The position numbers and the translations under genes were made by a program. From the NCBI RefSeq assembly GCF_012641335.1, contig NZ_JABAID010000019.1:1-64000 (forward strand): a DNA stretch of 64,000 nucleotides, written 5' to 3'. Positions 52,067 through 61,231 of this stretch are shown here, in pieces. A model generated the notes under the pieces. It saw nothing but the letters and a program-made list of their open reading frames with translations. It was not told the origin of the DNA and ran no database searches. This stretch comes from Novosphingobium sp. ERN07 (GTDB taxonomy: Bacteria > Pseudomonadota > Alphaproteobacteria > Sphingomonadales > Sphingomonadaceae). How positions within the stretch are numbered: the stretch's first letter is position 1; each line of letters starts with the position of its first letter.

Positions 52067-53677
52067 TCAGATTGTCGGCGCAACCAGTTCGCGCAATTTT
52101 GGCTTCACCACTTTGCCCATCGCATTGCGCGGGAATTCCTCGAAGAACCGCCATTCGTCGGGGATCTTGTACCGTGTGAGATGTTCGGCGCAGAGTGCGC
52201 GCAGTTCGTCTCGCAAGGCGTCGGCGTCGATGCCGGGCCGTGCAGGCAGTACGCAGGCTACGGTCAACATGCCCATCCTGAGGTCAGGCCGACCGACCAC
52301 GGCGCAGTCGGCCACGTCATCGTGCCGATGGAGAATACGCTCGATCTCGGCAGGATATACGTTCGAGCCGCCACGCAGGATCAGTTCGGAGCTGCGGTCT
52401 GCGATCGTCAGCCATCCTTCTTCATTGAGCCGGCCATGGTCTCCCGAGTGGACCACCCCGCCGCGAAGCAGCGCTGCAGTGCGCTCGGGCTCGCGCCAGT
52501 ATCCCAGCGGAGGTGTATAGACTCCAGCCCATGGACCTTCGGAGACGGGACCAAAGCAGACCTCGCCGGTCTCACCGATCGGAAGGACCCGGCCATCTTC
52601 GCTACGGATTGTTACGTCCATGTGCGGCACAGCCAACCCGCTGGCGCCGTCTGGCGTGATCTGATCGCCCGATATCGCCACGACCGTGGGTGCTTCGGTA
52701 AGCCCGTAGCTGGTGCCGATGTGAAATCCGTAACGGTTGAAGAAGGCCTCGCGGATGACCTGCGGCAATGGTGCGCCGCCTGCCCCGAGCGACAGCCCCG
52801 GTGGCAGGTCGAGCCCGGCCTGGAGAAGATCGTAGACCATCGTCGGCACGAATGCGATCTGGCCGATCTGCTCTGCGTGAAGCCATTCGACCAATGGCGC
52901 GACTTTCGTGGATGGACCGAACTTGAAGGGTCGGATCGCGAAGAAGGCCGATATCGGGCCGAGGATCATGACGTTGGTGATGGTCAGAGGCAGAGCCGCG
53001 CCGCGTGAAGCATCGGGCGAAAGGATGCCGTGGGCGAACGTGGCGGCCGGAACGACCACCATGTTGTGCTGGCTGTGGACCACCCCTTTCGGGACTCCGG
53101 TGGTCCCGCTCGTGTACATGATGGCGGCAGGGGCATATGGATCGACCGGCGGTCGTGACGCGCGGGCTTGCGATTCCATGGTCCTTGCCGCGTGCCAGCC
53201 GCCGTCCCGAGCAGGCTCGTCGATCACCCAGACATGCGCCAGGGCGGACAGCTCGCCGCGCAGGCTGTCGATCTGTCCGGCGATGCTCGCATCGGCCAGC
53301 AGCAGTTTCGCACCACTGTGATCGAGAATGTAGCGCTTGTCGCCCGCAGGGAGGATCTTGTTGATCCCCACCCACACCGCTCCCAGGCGCATCGCCGCGA
53401 AGAAGGCGATCACGAGATCGCAGGTGTTGCCGAGCGAGGCTGCGATTCGGTCTCCGGGCTTGAGGCCGGCTTGCTCGAACAGCGTGGTCACAGACTCGAC
53501 CGCAGACCCGACCTGGGCAAAGGTCATTCGCTGCGAGGCCTCGACCAGCGCTTCTGCATCTGGTGCGCTGGCAATCGACCGATCAAGGATTTCCGCCACG
53601 TCTCGAGGGCTGTTGGGTGGATCGATCCGCGCTGGCGGCGGCTGGAGCCCATACGTGGCGAAGTCCTCGTCCTTCAT
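52067..53677 (-). CDS. AMP-dependent acyl-CoA synthetase / ligase
   Basis: A 536-aa ANL ligase of full family length. Motifs: AIMYTSGTTGVPKGVVHS (A3), GTSYGLTEAP (A5), SGDHGRL (A7), LILRGGSNVYPAEIE (A8) and the C-terminal catalytic lysine in RNAMGKVVKPKLREL. It should activate a carboxylic acid to its CoA thioester. It is first of an operon with the APH-type kinase and phosphatase and is divergent from an enoyl-CoA hydratase across a dyad. Confidence 0.9.
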   Translation of the reverse strand: MKDEDFATYGLQPPPARIDPPNSPRDVAEILDRSIASAPDAEALVEASQRMTFAQVGSAVESVTTLFEQAGLKPGDRIAASLGNTCDLVIAFFAAMRLGAVWVGINKILPAGDKRYILDHSGAKLLLADASIAGQIDSLRGELSALAHVWVIDEPARDGGWHAARTMESQARASRPPVDPYAPAAIMYTSGTTGVPKGVVHSQHNMVVVPAATFAHGILSPDASRGAALPLTITNVMILGPISAFFAIRPFKFGPSTKVAPLVEWLHAEQIGQIAFVPTMVYDLLQAGLDLPPGLSLGAGGAPLPQVIREAFFNRYGFHIGTSYGLTEAPTVVAISGDQITPDGASGLAVPHMDVTIRSEDGRVLPIGETGEVCFGPVSEGPWAGVYTPPLGYWREPERTAALLRGGVVHSGDHGRLNEEGWLTIADRSSELILRGGSNVYPAEIERILHRHDDVADCAVVGRPDLRMGMLTVACVLPARPGIDADALRDELRALCAEHLTRYKIPDEWRFFEEFPRNAMGKVVKPKLRELVAPTI

Positions 53678-53721
53678 GCTCGCGCCGCCTCATCCTCTAC
53701 CTGGCCCCGGACAATTCCGGC

Positions 53722-53742
53722 TGACATTTAAGCTTTATATGA
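53722..53742. promoter_or_regulatory. 21-bp AT-rich dyad, site 9 (one perfect half)
   Basis: TGACATTT-AAGCT-TTATATGA, 12 of 16 arm positions with a perfect right arm. It lies in the divergent gap, 45 bases from the ligase start and 60 from the hydratase start. Confidence 0.5.
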
Positions 53743-53801
53743 TTATGATGTTATTCGGCAAGTGCCTCGTGCCAAGGGTCACTGCAACAGGGAGGGATGG
53801 A

Positions 53802-54566
53802 GTGAGCGATCTGGTGTTGCGCAATGACGCGGGCGGCGTTGCCACCCTCGTGCTCAATCGTCCCGAAAAACGCAATGCAATCAATCGCGAGCTCTTTCGG
53901 GCCCTGCGAGGCCATCTTGTCGCGCTGCAATCTGATTCATCGGTCCGGCTGGTCGTCGTCAGGGGAGCGGGCGATCATTTCTGCGCGGGCCACGATCTTG
54001 GCGAAAAGCCCCATACCGATGCACTGGGCTGGTTGCGCAAGGAAGTCCACACGCTGGAACTGCTCTCGAAGCTGAGGCAGCCGGTGATCGCTGCGGTGCG
54101 CGGAACCTGCTTCACCGGCGGACTGGAACTGGCTCTGGCGGCGGATTTCATCATCTGCGATGAGACCGCCCGCTTTGCCGATACCCATGGCAAATGGGGT
54201 CTCGTGCCGGGTTGGGGCATGTCGCAGCGCCTGCCGCGCCGCGTCGGCTCGGCGCGCGCGATCGAGATGATGGTTACGTGTCGTCCGGTCACCGGGGTCG
54301 ATGCCGAGTGTGCCGGCCTCGCGAACCTGTGTGTTGTCGACGGGGCGCTCGATGCTGCGCTGGCCGACTACGCAGAAGCGATCCTGGCGATCAGTCCGCA
54401 TTCGAACGCCGAAAACAAGCGGCTGGTGTACGACACGGACGGGATGCGGCTGGCGCAGGGCATCGATCATGAGGTTATGCGCAACGCCGGGTTCGACCGC
54501 GATGCAGCGACTCGCCGCGCATCGTTTCCGGGGGCGGCGGTGAGGGGCGGACAGGAGGCAGGCTGA
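53802..54566 (+). CDS. Enoyl-CoA hydratase / isomerase
   Basis: A 254-aa crotonase. GAGDHFCAGHDLGE and GTCFTGGLELALAADFIICD are the oxyanion-hole motifs; DTHGKWGLVPGWGMSQRL holds the active-site region. GTG start with GGAGGGATGGA upstream; the open frame before it lacks family features. It is divergent from the ligase operon, so the two probably share control by the dyad between them. Confidence 0.88.
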   Translation: MSDLVLRNDAGGVATLVLNRPEKRNAINRELFRALRGHLVALQSDSSVRLVVVRGAGDHFCAGHDLGEKPHTDALGWLRKEVHTLELLSKLRQPVIAAVRGTCFTGGLELALAADFIICDETARFADTHGKWGLVPGWGMSQRLPRRVGSARAIEMMVTCRPVTGVDAECAGLANLCVVDGALDAALADYAEAILAISPHSNAENKRLVYDTDGMRLAQGIDHEVMRNAGFDRDAATRRASFPGAAVRGGQEAG

Positions 54567-54689
54567 CATGCACGGCCGACCACAGACTGTGCGGAGCGCT
54601 CGTACGGACCTTGTCCGATCTGCAGGCGCGAAGACGGCGGTATCTGGCACAGAGCCCGGTCCATTCCATTTCGGATTACAGGAGTAGGC

Positions 54690-55730
54690 ATGCAAACTCG
54701 GTTTCTTGGGCGAAGTGGTCTGGAGGTATCTGTTCTCGGCTTCGGCGCGATGACATTCGGTGACGGTCAAGGCAGTTTTGCCACCATGGGAGGCACACAC
54801 GGAGAGGATGCGCGGCATCAGGTGGACATGTGCCTCGATGCCGGTGTCACGCTGTTCGACACCGCCGACGTCTACAGCGAGGGCCTCTCGGAGGAGATTC
54901 TGGGCGAGGCCTTGGGGACGCGACGCAAGTATGTGGTCTTGGCAACCAAGGCCTTCGGCCGAATGGGCCGCAACGCGCATGACATGGGTCTTTCGCGGCG
55001 ACACCTAATCGAGGCATGCGAAGCCAGTCTCAAGCGGTTGGGGACCGACTGGATCGACCTCTACCAGATCCACAACTGGGATGGCCGCGTGCCGATCGAG
55101 GAAACGATGCGCGCCCTCGACGATCTCGTCACCGCAGGCAAGGTGCGATATGTCGGATGCTCGAATTATGGCGGCTGGCACCTGATGAAGGCGCTTGCCG
55201 CAGCCGACAAGATGCATCAGGCCCGCTTCATTGGCCAGCAGATACAGTATTCGCTGATGGCCCGCGAGGCCGAGGACGAGCTTCTCCCCTGTGGAATCGA
55301 TCAGGGCGTGGGGGCGCTGATCTGGAGCCCGCTCGCGCAAGGATTCCTGACCGGCAAGTTCCGCAAAGAGCGAAGCGAGCCTACCCGGCTTGAGCAAGGC
55401 GGAGGCATACGTGCATACCAGACTCCGCGCGGGGAAGCTGTCCTTGCCGCGATGGACACGATCGTCGCGGCGCGCTCCGGAGTGACCCATGGGCAAGTTG
55501 CGATCAACTGGCTGCTTCGTCGCACCGGCGTCAGTTCGGTACTCATAGGAGCGCGCGGCGCAGCGCAACTCGCCGAAAACCTCGCCGCGCAGCAATGGCA
55601 ACTCAGTGACGCCGAGATGGAATTGCTTGACCGCGCGAGCCAGACGAGGCCGCGCTATCCTTATTCGCATCACCGGATCTACGGCGGCGAGCGCAACGAA
55701 ACCCCGTTCCCGTATTACGCTCGTCGTTGA
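54690..55730 (+). CDS. Aldo/keto reductase
   Basis: A 346-aa (beta/alpha)8 NADP-dependent reductase of the YajO/GPR type. It has FDTADVYSEGLSEEILGEAL with catalytic aspartate and tyrosine, LATKAFGR with the lysine, and LYQIHNWDGRVPIEETMRAL with the histidine; the C-terminal NADP segment is VLIGARGAAQLAENLAA. CAGGAG precedes the ATG. A 123-base gap without features separates it from the upstream hydratase. It would reduce an aldehyde or ketone. Confidence 0.9.
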   Translation: MQTRFLGRSGLEVSVLGFGAMTFGDGQGSFATMGGTHGEDARHQVDMCLDAGVTLFDTADVYSEGLSEEILGEALGTRRKYVVLATKAFGRMGRNAHDMGLSRRHLIEACEASLKRLGTDWIDLYQIHNWDGRVPIEETMRALDDLVTAGKVRYVGCSNYGGWHLMKALAAADKMHQARFIGQQIQYSLMAREAEDELLPCGIDQGVGALIWSPLAQGFLTGKFRKERSEPTRLEQGGGIRAYQTPRGEAVLAAMDTIVAARSGVTHGQVAINWLLRRTGVSSVLIGARGAAQLAENLAAQQWQLSDAEMELLDRASQTRPRYPYSHHRIYGGERNETPFPYYARR

Positions 55731-55799
55731 TAACGAACCTAAATGTCGGTTTGCATGATTGGGCTCAGCCACGAGCAATAGCAAGCGAGCGCTGGACAA

Positions 55800-55820
55800 T
55801 CATATAAATTGATAATACCA
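55800..55820. promoter_or_regulatory. 21-bp AT-rich dyad, site 10
   Basis: TCATATAA-ATTGA-TAATACCA, 14 of 16 arm positions, left arm perfect. It lies 28 bases upstream of the SDR start, in a 117-base gap after the aldo/keto reductase. Confidence 0.6.
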
Positions 55821-55847
55821 AAAATTTTCAGAATTCAGGAGGTGGAG

Positions 55848-56771
55848 ATGGGTGTGTTTGAAGGCCAGGTCGTCGCGATCACCGGAGCGGGACGCGGAAT
55901 CGGCCGTGAAGCAGCGTTGCTCATGGCGCGTGAAGGCGCCAAAGTCGTCGTCAACGATCTTGGGGGTGGCCCGCAAGGCGGCGGCGGCGACACCAGCTTT
56001 GCCCAAGCCGTGGTCAACGAGATAAAAGCCGCTGGCGGAGAAGCCGTGGCCGAAACCTCGAGCATCGCGTCGATGGCAGGCGGGAAGGCGCTCATCGAAT
56101 GCACGATGGACACCTATGGTCGAATTGATTTCCTGATCAACAATGCCGGGATCATCCGACCGCGCAAGATCACCGAAATGAGCGAAGAAGACTTCGATCT
56201 TGTGCTGAACGTCAGCCTCAAGGGCTACTTTGCCACGATCCGTGCCGGCGCCGAGCATCTGGCAAAGCAAGGTGGAGCTATCGTCAATATGGGATCGCCG
56301 TCCGGCTTCGGGCACTGGGGCATGGCGAACTACTGTGCCTCCAAGGAGGGTGTTGTCGGCATGACGCGGGCCGTGGCGCGCGAGCTTGGCGAGTTCGGCG
56401 TGCGCGCAAACGTGGTTCGGCCTATGTCCGGCGGCACCAATCTGGGTATCCCCGAAGTGATGGAAACCATCACATACCAGACACAAACGCTGCACATCCC
56501 GCCCATATCGAACAACTGGCTCCTCTCGCACGGCGTCGATTCCCAGCCTCAGCATGTTGCTTCCGTGATTGCCTGGCTCTGCGCGCCGCATTCGGCAAAC
56601 CTAAGCGGCCGGGAGGTGTATATCGTGGGTGGTCATGTTGCCCTGGTACAGGAGCCTGAACTGATCCGTAGTCAATTCGCCCCGGAGGGCTGGACGTTCG
56701 AAGGCCTGTGCGATCCCATGGTCACGGCGGCGCTGACATACGATGTGCGGAACCGATACACGGGCAAATAG
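55848..56771 (+). CDS. SDR-family oxidoreductase, multifunctional-enzyme-like
   Basis: A 307-aa SDR resembling the dehydrogenase domain of peroxisomal MFE-2 (17-beta-HSD type 4). TGAGRGIG binds the cofactor, VVNDLGGGPQGGGGDTS is the NAD-specificity loop usual in that group, and NNAG, NMGSPSG and YCASKEGVVG carry the catalytic residues. AGGAGG lies 6 bases upstream of the ATG. The family oxidises 3-hydroxyacyl-CoA or 17-beta-hydroxysteroids. The C-terminal 50 residues extend past the usual SDR end. It has its own dyad upstream and a GntR gene downstream. Confidence 0.88.
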   Translation: MGVFEGQVVAITGAGRGIGREAALLMAREGAKVVVNDLGGGPQGGGGDTSFAQAVVNEIKAAGGEAVAETSSIASMAGGKALIECTMDTYGRIDFLINNAGIIRPRKITEMSEEDFDLVLNVSLKGYFATIRAGAEHLAKQGGAIVNMGSPSGFGHWGMANYCASKEGVVGMTRAVARELGEFGVRANVVRPMSGGTNLGIPEVMETITYQTQTLHIPPISNNWLLSHGVDSQPQHVASVIAWLCAPHSANLSGREVYIVGGHVALVQEPELIRSQFAPEGWTFEGLCDPMVTAALTYDVRNRYTGK

Positions 56772-56870
56772 CCGCAATAAGGCGAGCACAATGAGTTCGG
56801 CATCGAGAGCCAAAGCTTGTAATATCGGCCCCGGTTGATAATAAGGGTACGCTATTGCAAGGAATATAAA

Positions 56871-57665
56871 TTGTCTAAAGGCTTCGCCGACATTCCAACC
56901 GGGACGCGCAGGAACGCCGAGGCGGTGCGCGTCCCCAAAACCGCAGAGCTTGTCGCGCGGCAGATCCGCAACGGGATCATTCGCGGGGAGTTGAGGGACG
57001 GCGACACGCTCCCAGCAGAAGTGCACCTCATAGCCGAGTTCGAGGTCTCGCGTCCGACGATCCGGGAGGCTGTGCGCATTCTCGAGTCCGAAGGCCTTGT
57101 GACTGTGTCGCGCGGGGCAAGAGGTGGGGCACGGATTTCCTCACCAAACTACGAAATGATCGCACGCGCGGCCGGCATTACGCTTCAAGCCAAGGGTGTC
57201 ACAATTGGCGATCTTTACGAGATGCGCACTCTGATAGAGCCACCGGCTGCGCGCATGGTGGCGGAGCGCAACAGCAAGGCGGCCGTGCCGGTCCTGCGTG
57301 GGCTGATCGACATCGAACTGGCGCTGATCAGCGATCGAATGGCGGTATCGCGGCGGATTGCCGAGTTTCACCAGACCATGATCGAGCTCGCTGGGAACCA
57401 GACCCTTATCATGGTTGCTCAAGCGCTTCGCGGGTTAGTGGACGAGCATCTGCTACTAGCGCAGCGTCGGCAGGCTGACATCGATCCTGAGTTCTCAAAG
57501 CGCCGCCTTCGGTTCGGTCTCAAGTCTCACACCAAGCTCGTCGATCTGATCGAGGCCGAGGACGGGCCTGGCGCAGAAGCACACTGGAAGGAGCACATGA
57601 TCGCTGCGGGCAAAGTCTGGCTGGCCCAGATCGGTCCGGACTCGGTTGTCGAACTTCTCGGTTAA
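56871..57665 (+). CDS. GntR-family transcriptional regulator, FadR subfamily
   Basis: A 264-aa repressor-like protein. The winged HTH at about 24-90 reads ELVARQIRNGIIRGELRDGDTLP then EFEVSRPTIREAVRILESEGLV, followed by an FCD ligand domain (DLYEMRTLIEPPAARMVAE, then AEFHQTMIELAGNQTLIMV, and HTKLVDLIEAEDGPGAEAH). The TTG start is supported by AAGGA 7 bases upstream. FCD domains bind small acids or acyl-CoAs. It is a candidate controller of the dyad regulon in this window. Confidence 0.88.
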   Translation: MSKGFADIPTGTRRNAEAVRVPKTAELVARQIRNGIIRGELRDGDTLPAEVHLIAEFEVSRPTIREAVRILESEGLVTVSRGARGGARISSPNYEMIARAAGITLQAKGVTIGDLYEMRTLIEPPAARMVAERNSKAAVPVLRGLIDIELALISDRMAVSRRIAEFHQTMIELAGNQTLIMVAQALRGLVDEHLLLAQRRQADIDPEFSKRRLRFGLKSHTKLVDLIEAEDGPGAEAHWKEHMIAAGKVWLAQIGPDSVVELLG

Positions 57666-57753
57666 AGCGTCAAAAGACCTGCCTGGTCGCTTCCAGCAGA
57701 GCTTGCGACGAACCATCGTTTCACATGTCTGCCGGATGAGGGTGTGTCGCCTG

Positions 57754-58884
57754 TCATCGTCGTCCTTGCCTGCGCTCGATACCTTCGAGCCAGCGACGAG
57801 CATGCTGAAAAAGTTCGTGGAACGTGGCTGTCGCCGTTTCCGGGCGCCCACCCTTGATCTCTGCCAACAGGAGCGCGTGCGCGTTCTTGATCCGTGGTAG
57901 AAACGCGGGGTCCGGCTGCGGCACCACCTCGGGCCCAAATTTCAGCAGGATCCGGACGAACAGCGCAATCGCACTATTGCCGCATCGCTCCGCGATGATT
58001 TCGTGGAACGCGTTGGCGGCAACAAGGTAATGGCTGGCCGAGGCATCGACGAGGCGCGTGAAGGCGCGTTCCAGATCGGCGATGTCGGCATGTGACGCAT
58101 GGGAGGCAAACCGGTTGAACGCCGCCTCCGCGAGGCACGAATGGGCCTGCCACAGATGGGTAACGGGAAGTCTTGCATAGTGCAGCCAGGTACTTGCGAT
58201 CTCGATGGTGTAACCGGGATCAATCACATGAACGAAGACGCCGCCCCGAGCACCCGTCTTTACCCTGACGAGGTCATGGAGTTCGAGGCTGCGAAGCGCC
58301 TCGCGCAGCACGGCGCGGCTGACACTATATTTGATCCGCAACTCGTCTTCACTGCCTAGATTTATGCCCGGTGCGGCACCTGCAGTCTGGATGTCATTGA
58401 TGATCCGCTGGGCAACGCACTCGCTGAGCTTCCTTGCCGGCTCCTGCTTTTTCCCTTCGGCCGGTTCGACAGCAGCGAGAAACAGCGCGATCGCCTGATT
58501 CGGGGCTGCGTGTAAATCGACCCGCTGCGCGCGCCGGAGCACCTCGGCGACATCAACCAGCGCATTTGAAGAAACCTGCGCCATACTGAGCCAAGTGCGT
58601 AAGGATGCAGCGATCCCGTCCCTTGGCGGTGCCTTTACAATAAGTCCGCCGCCAGCACCGCGCCGCATTGCGGCAGCACCCAGGCCTTCGATCTGCCGCA
58701 TGGCTTCGCGGAAGGTCGCGCGGGAAACGCGATAACGGTCCATGAAGTCCGCTTCGGTTCCAAGCATTTCTCCTTCCGGCCAGCCACGTCGGACAATGTC
58801 AGCGACGATCCGTTCAGCCACGATTTCGCCCAGCTTGCGCCGTCGTCGCTTTGCACCGGCAAGTGGGAGGGAAACCGCAGCCAT
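57754..58884 (-). CDS. GntR-family regulator with two DNA-binding domains
   Basis: A 376-aa protein carrying two GntR winged helices. The first (18-84) has IVAERIVADIVRRGWPEGEMLG and YRVSRATFREAMRQIEGLGA; the second (150-220) has SECVAQRIINDIQTAGAAPGINLG and YSVSRAVLREALRSLELHDLV. Residues 91-140 look like a shortened FCD start, and a full FCD-like ligand domain occupies about 240-370. The gene therefore seems to be a tandem duplication with one ligand domain shrunk. AAGGG precedes the ATG. It is convergent with the other GntR gene and divergent from the dead acyl-CoA dehydrogenase. Confidence 0.88.
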   Translation of the reverse strand: MAAVSLPLAGAKRRRRKLGEIVAERIVADIVRRGWPEGEMLGTEADFMDRYRVSRATFREAMRQIEGLGAAAMRRGAGGGLIVKAPPRDGIAASLRTWLSMAQVSSNALVDVAEVLRRAQRVDLHAAPNQAIALFLAAVEPAEGKKQEPARKLSECVAQRIINDIQTAGAAPGINLGSEDELRIKYSVSRAVLREALRSLELHDLVRVKTGARGGVFVHVIDPGYTIEIASTWLHYARLPVTHLWQAHSCLAEAAFNRFASHASHADIADLERAFTRLVDASASHYLVAANAFHEIIAERCGNSAIALFVRILLKFGPEVVPQPDPAFLPRIKNAHALLLAEIKGGRPETATATFHELFQHARRWLEGIERRQGRR

Positions 58885-58972
58885 CGACAGCCCTTGTCGC
58901 GTCAAAAGCGCGGTTTGCCAAGCGGCACCGTATGTGAAGGAGGTTTGAATTGATGGGATATCAGTTTAATAA

Positions 58973-58980
58973 GTATACGA
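58973..58980. promoter_or_regulatory. Half-site of the AT-rich dyad
   Basis: GTATACGA matches the right arm at 7 of 8 positions; the left arm at the expected spacing is poor. It lies 89 bases upstream of the double-headed GntR gene, as an autoregulatory site would, and just before the acyl-CoA dehydrogenase remnant. Confidence 0.35.
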
Positions 58981-58996
58981 AATAGCAGGATTCACA

Positions 58997-59880
58997 AGAG
59001 ATTTCGCGTGGAACGAAACCGACGAAGCCTATCGCGCAGAGTTGCGCGAGGTGATCGCTGACCTGCCTCGGGGCTGATGGGAAACTACGCGCCACACGGG
59101 CCTGCGATCCCGCGGGTCATGGACAATGCGCGTGGCTTCAACGCTGAACTGGCATGCCGTGACATGGTGGTACGGCACTGGCCGAGCGCCTATGGCGTTC
59201 AAGACGCCGATGCTTGGAAATAGATCGTAATCAGCGAGGAAATGTGGTCGCTCGGTGAGCCGCGCTCATCGCTCTACCTGGGTGCCAACTGGGCTGGACC
59301 GGGGATCATGAAATTTGGCACAGAGGCACAAAAAAGCAGAAGTACCTCCGTGCAATTGCTGAGGCAAAGCTTCTGTGGTGCCAGGGTTTTTCCGAACCCG
59401 AGGCCGGTACTGACCTCGGCAATATGAAGGCCAGCGCAGACCCGGTGCCCGGTGGCTACGTGCTCAACGGCTCGAAAGTCTGGACATCCTATGCCGCGCG
59501 CGTAGACATCATGTTCCAGCTTGCCCGGATTGGCGGGAAGGGCAAGGGCGGGGTCTGTTGCTTTCTCATCCGAACCGACACGCCGCGCATCGAAATCCGC
59601 CCGATCCGCGGTGTCCATTCGGATTGGGATTTCAACGAGGTGTTCTTCAGCAACGCCTTTGTTCCATCCGACGCCCTGCTTGGCGAGGAAGGCAACGGTT
59701 GAGCAATCGTCCACACGATCATTCATTACGAACACATCGGCGCGGCACGCTACGAAAAGTCGGCGCGTGCCTATGCCGCATCGAAGGCCGGAATGACCGG
59801 GCTTTGGAAAAGCCTCGCAGTCGATGGAGGACATCACCTGCCCGACATGTCGGCTTATGCGATGGGCTCGCACCTGTGAG
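58997..59880 (+). pseudogene. Acyl-CoA dehydrogenase, decayed
   Basis: The start DFAWNETDEAYRAELREVIADLP is a normal acyl-CoA dehydrogenase N-terminus and ends at TGA 59075-59077. After frame changes, ISEEMWSLGEPRSSLYLGANWAGPG follows (preceded by TAG at 59221-59223), then KASADPVPGGYVLNGSKVWTS, FQLARIGG, and FNEVFFSNAFVPSDALLGEEGNG. A TGA at 59700-59702 replaces the tryptophan expected in GNGW. The later helical domain ends after TGLWKSLAVDGGH and the C-terminal catalytic domain is missing. Frameshifts, several stops and truncation make it dead. Intact relatives are at 33557, 34750 and 40150. Confidence 0.88.
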
Positions 59881-59961
59881 CTGGAGCAACGGCGCGGCTA
59901 CCGGCTCGTTCGGCTGACGTAGCCGATCAGCCCGGCAACGCCGTAAAGCGACTTCCCATAA

Positions 59962-59982
59962 TCATCTATATCATATAGCGCA
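59962..59982. promoter_or_regulatory. 21-bp AT-rich dyad, site 11 (degenerate)
   Basis: TCATCTAT-ATCAT-ATAGCGCA, 12 of 16 arm positions; TCATATAG recurs as a direct repeat nine bases after TCATCTAT. It is 32 bases upstream of the nitronate-monooxygenase-like gene. Confidence 0.5.
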
Positions 59983-60013
59983 CAGGTTCGAAATCTACCG
60001 AGAGGATTTGCCG

Positions 60014-61018
60014 ATGGCACTTGACCCTTCGCTTCGTGACCGTTTCGTCCTTCCGGCGGTCTGCGCGCCGATGTTCCTTGTCAGCAACACTGCGATGGTC
60101 AAGGCAGCTTGCAAGGCGGGAATCATGGGGGCGCTGCCACGCCAGAATGCGCGCAGCTTCGAGATCTTCGAAGATTGGCTGAAGGACATCCGCGCCGACC
60201 TTGACGCTTTCCACGAAGCGAACCCGGATGCCCGCCTAGGGCCACTTGCGGTCAACCTTGCGACCAAACTGCCGGGGGCCGAAATGGACAAGCATATCAA
60301 GCTGTGCCGGCAGTACGGCGTGGATGTGATCATCAGTGCTACGGGCAATCCGGCCGAACTGGCCCGGTGCGTGCACGACAACGGACTGAAGATATTCCAC
60401 GATGTCGTCTCGTTCCGCTTCGCTGAAAAGGCGATCGAAGCCGGCTGCGACGGCCTGACCTGCGTCGGCTCGGGCGGCGGCGGTCATTCTGGCAACATCG
60501 GCCATCTGGTGCTGGTCCCGCGTATCCGCCGAATCTTTGACGGCACCTTGCTCATGGCTGGTTCGATTTCCACAGGTGCAGCCATTCGGGCAGCCGAAAT
60601 CCTCGGAGCAGACCTTGCCTACATGGGCACGCGATTCATCGCCACGCAGGAGGCCGGGGTCGATCCTGCCTATGCGGCTATGCTCGTCGAGGGCAAATCC
60701 GAGGACTTGCTGTTCACGCCCAAGATTGCTGGCGTCGCGGCAAACTGGCTGGTGCCTTCGATCGAGCGGGTCGGGCTCGATCCGAAGAATCTCCCGGTTC
60801 CGCAGACCCGCAGCATGTCGCACGATCACCTGCCAGAAGGCGTAAAGCCATGGAAGAACCTGTGGTCGGCCGGGCAGGGCATCGACATGATCGACGACTT
60901 GCCAACGATCAATGAGCTCGTGCTGCGGTTGCGGCGCGAGTATGTTGCCGCGTGCGAGACACCGAGCTTTGCGAGCGTTGCGCGGCTGGTCGATCAGGCA
61001 CTCGATGCGGCGGAATAG
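60014..61018 (+). CDS. Nitronate monooxygenase / 2-nitropropane dioxygenase-family protein
   Basis: A 334-aa FMN-dependent TIM barrel. FVLPAVCAPMFLVSN is the N-terminal strand, VGSGGGGHSGN the FMN phosphate loop and MAGSISTGAAIRAAEILGADLAYMGTRF the second phosphate-binding segment. GAGAGGA lies 8 bases before the ATG. In actinobacteria the IpdC branch of this family takes part in opening the last steroid ring; that assignment is inference here. Another member begins at 63572. It stands alone between two dyads. Confidence 0.9.
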   Translation: MALDPSLRDRFVLPAVCAPMFLVSNTAMVKAACKAGIMGALPRQNARSFEIFEDWLKDIRADLDAFHEANPDARLGPLAVNLATKLPGAEMDKHIKLCRQYGVDVIISATGNPAELARCVHDNGLKIFHDVVSFRFAEKAIEAGCDGLTCVGSGGGGHSGNIGHLVLVPRIRRIFDGTLLMAGSISTGAAIRAAEILGADLAYMGTRFIATQEAGVDPAYAAMLVEGKSEDLLFTPKIAGVAANWLVPSIERVGLDPKNLPVPQTRSMSHDHLPEGVKPWKNLWSAGQGIDMIDDLPTINELVLRLRREYVAACETPSFASVARLVDQALDAAE

Positions 61019-61157
61019 GCTGCAACTGGGGGCGGCTGTGATCGCGTTGCCTGCTCGGCGCAAGGCAGGTGCTGCCAGCGACACGCGGTCGAGGCGTGCC
61101 GCGATGATACCTGATTCGCCTGCGGTTGACGAGATTGACTGGCGCATGGCGTAATAT

Positions 61158-61178
61158 ACATATAACTACGTTATTTGA
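61158..61178. promoter_or_regulatory. 21-bp AT-rich dyad, site 12
   Basis: ACATATAA-CTACG-TTATTTGA, 14 of 16 arm positions. It lies 54 bases upstream of the enoyl-CoA hydratase start. Confidence 0.65.
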
Positions 61179-61231
61179 TAAGTTTGCAATTCTGCTGCGA
61201 TAGCAGCGTGCAGTTGGCCAGGAGATTGAGG

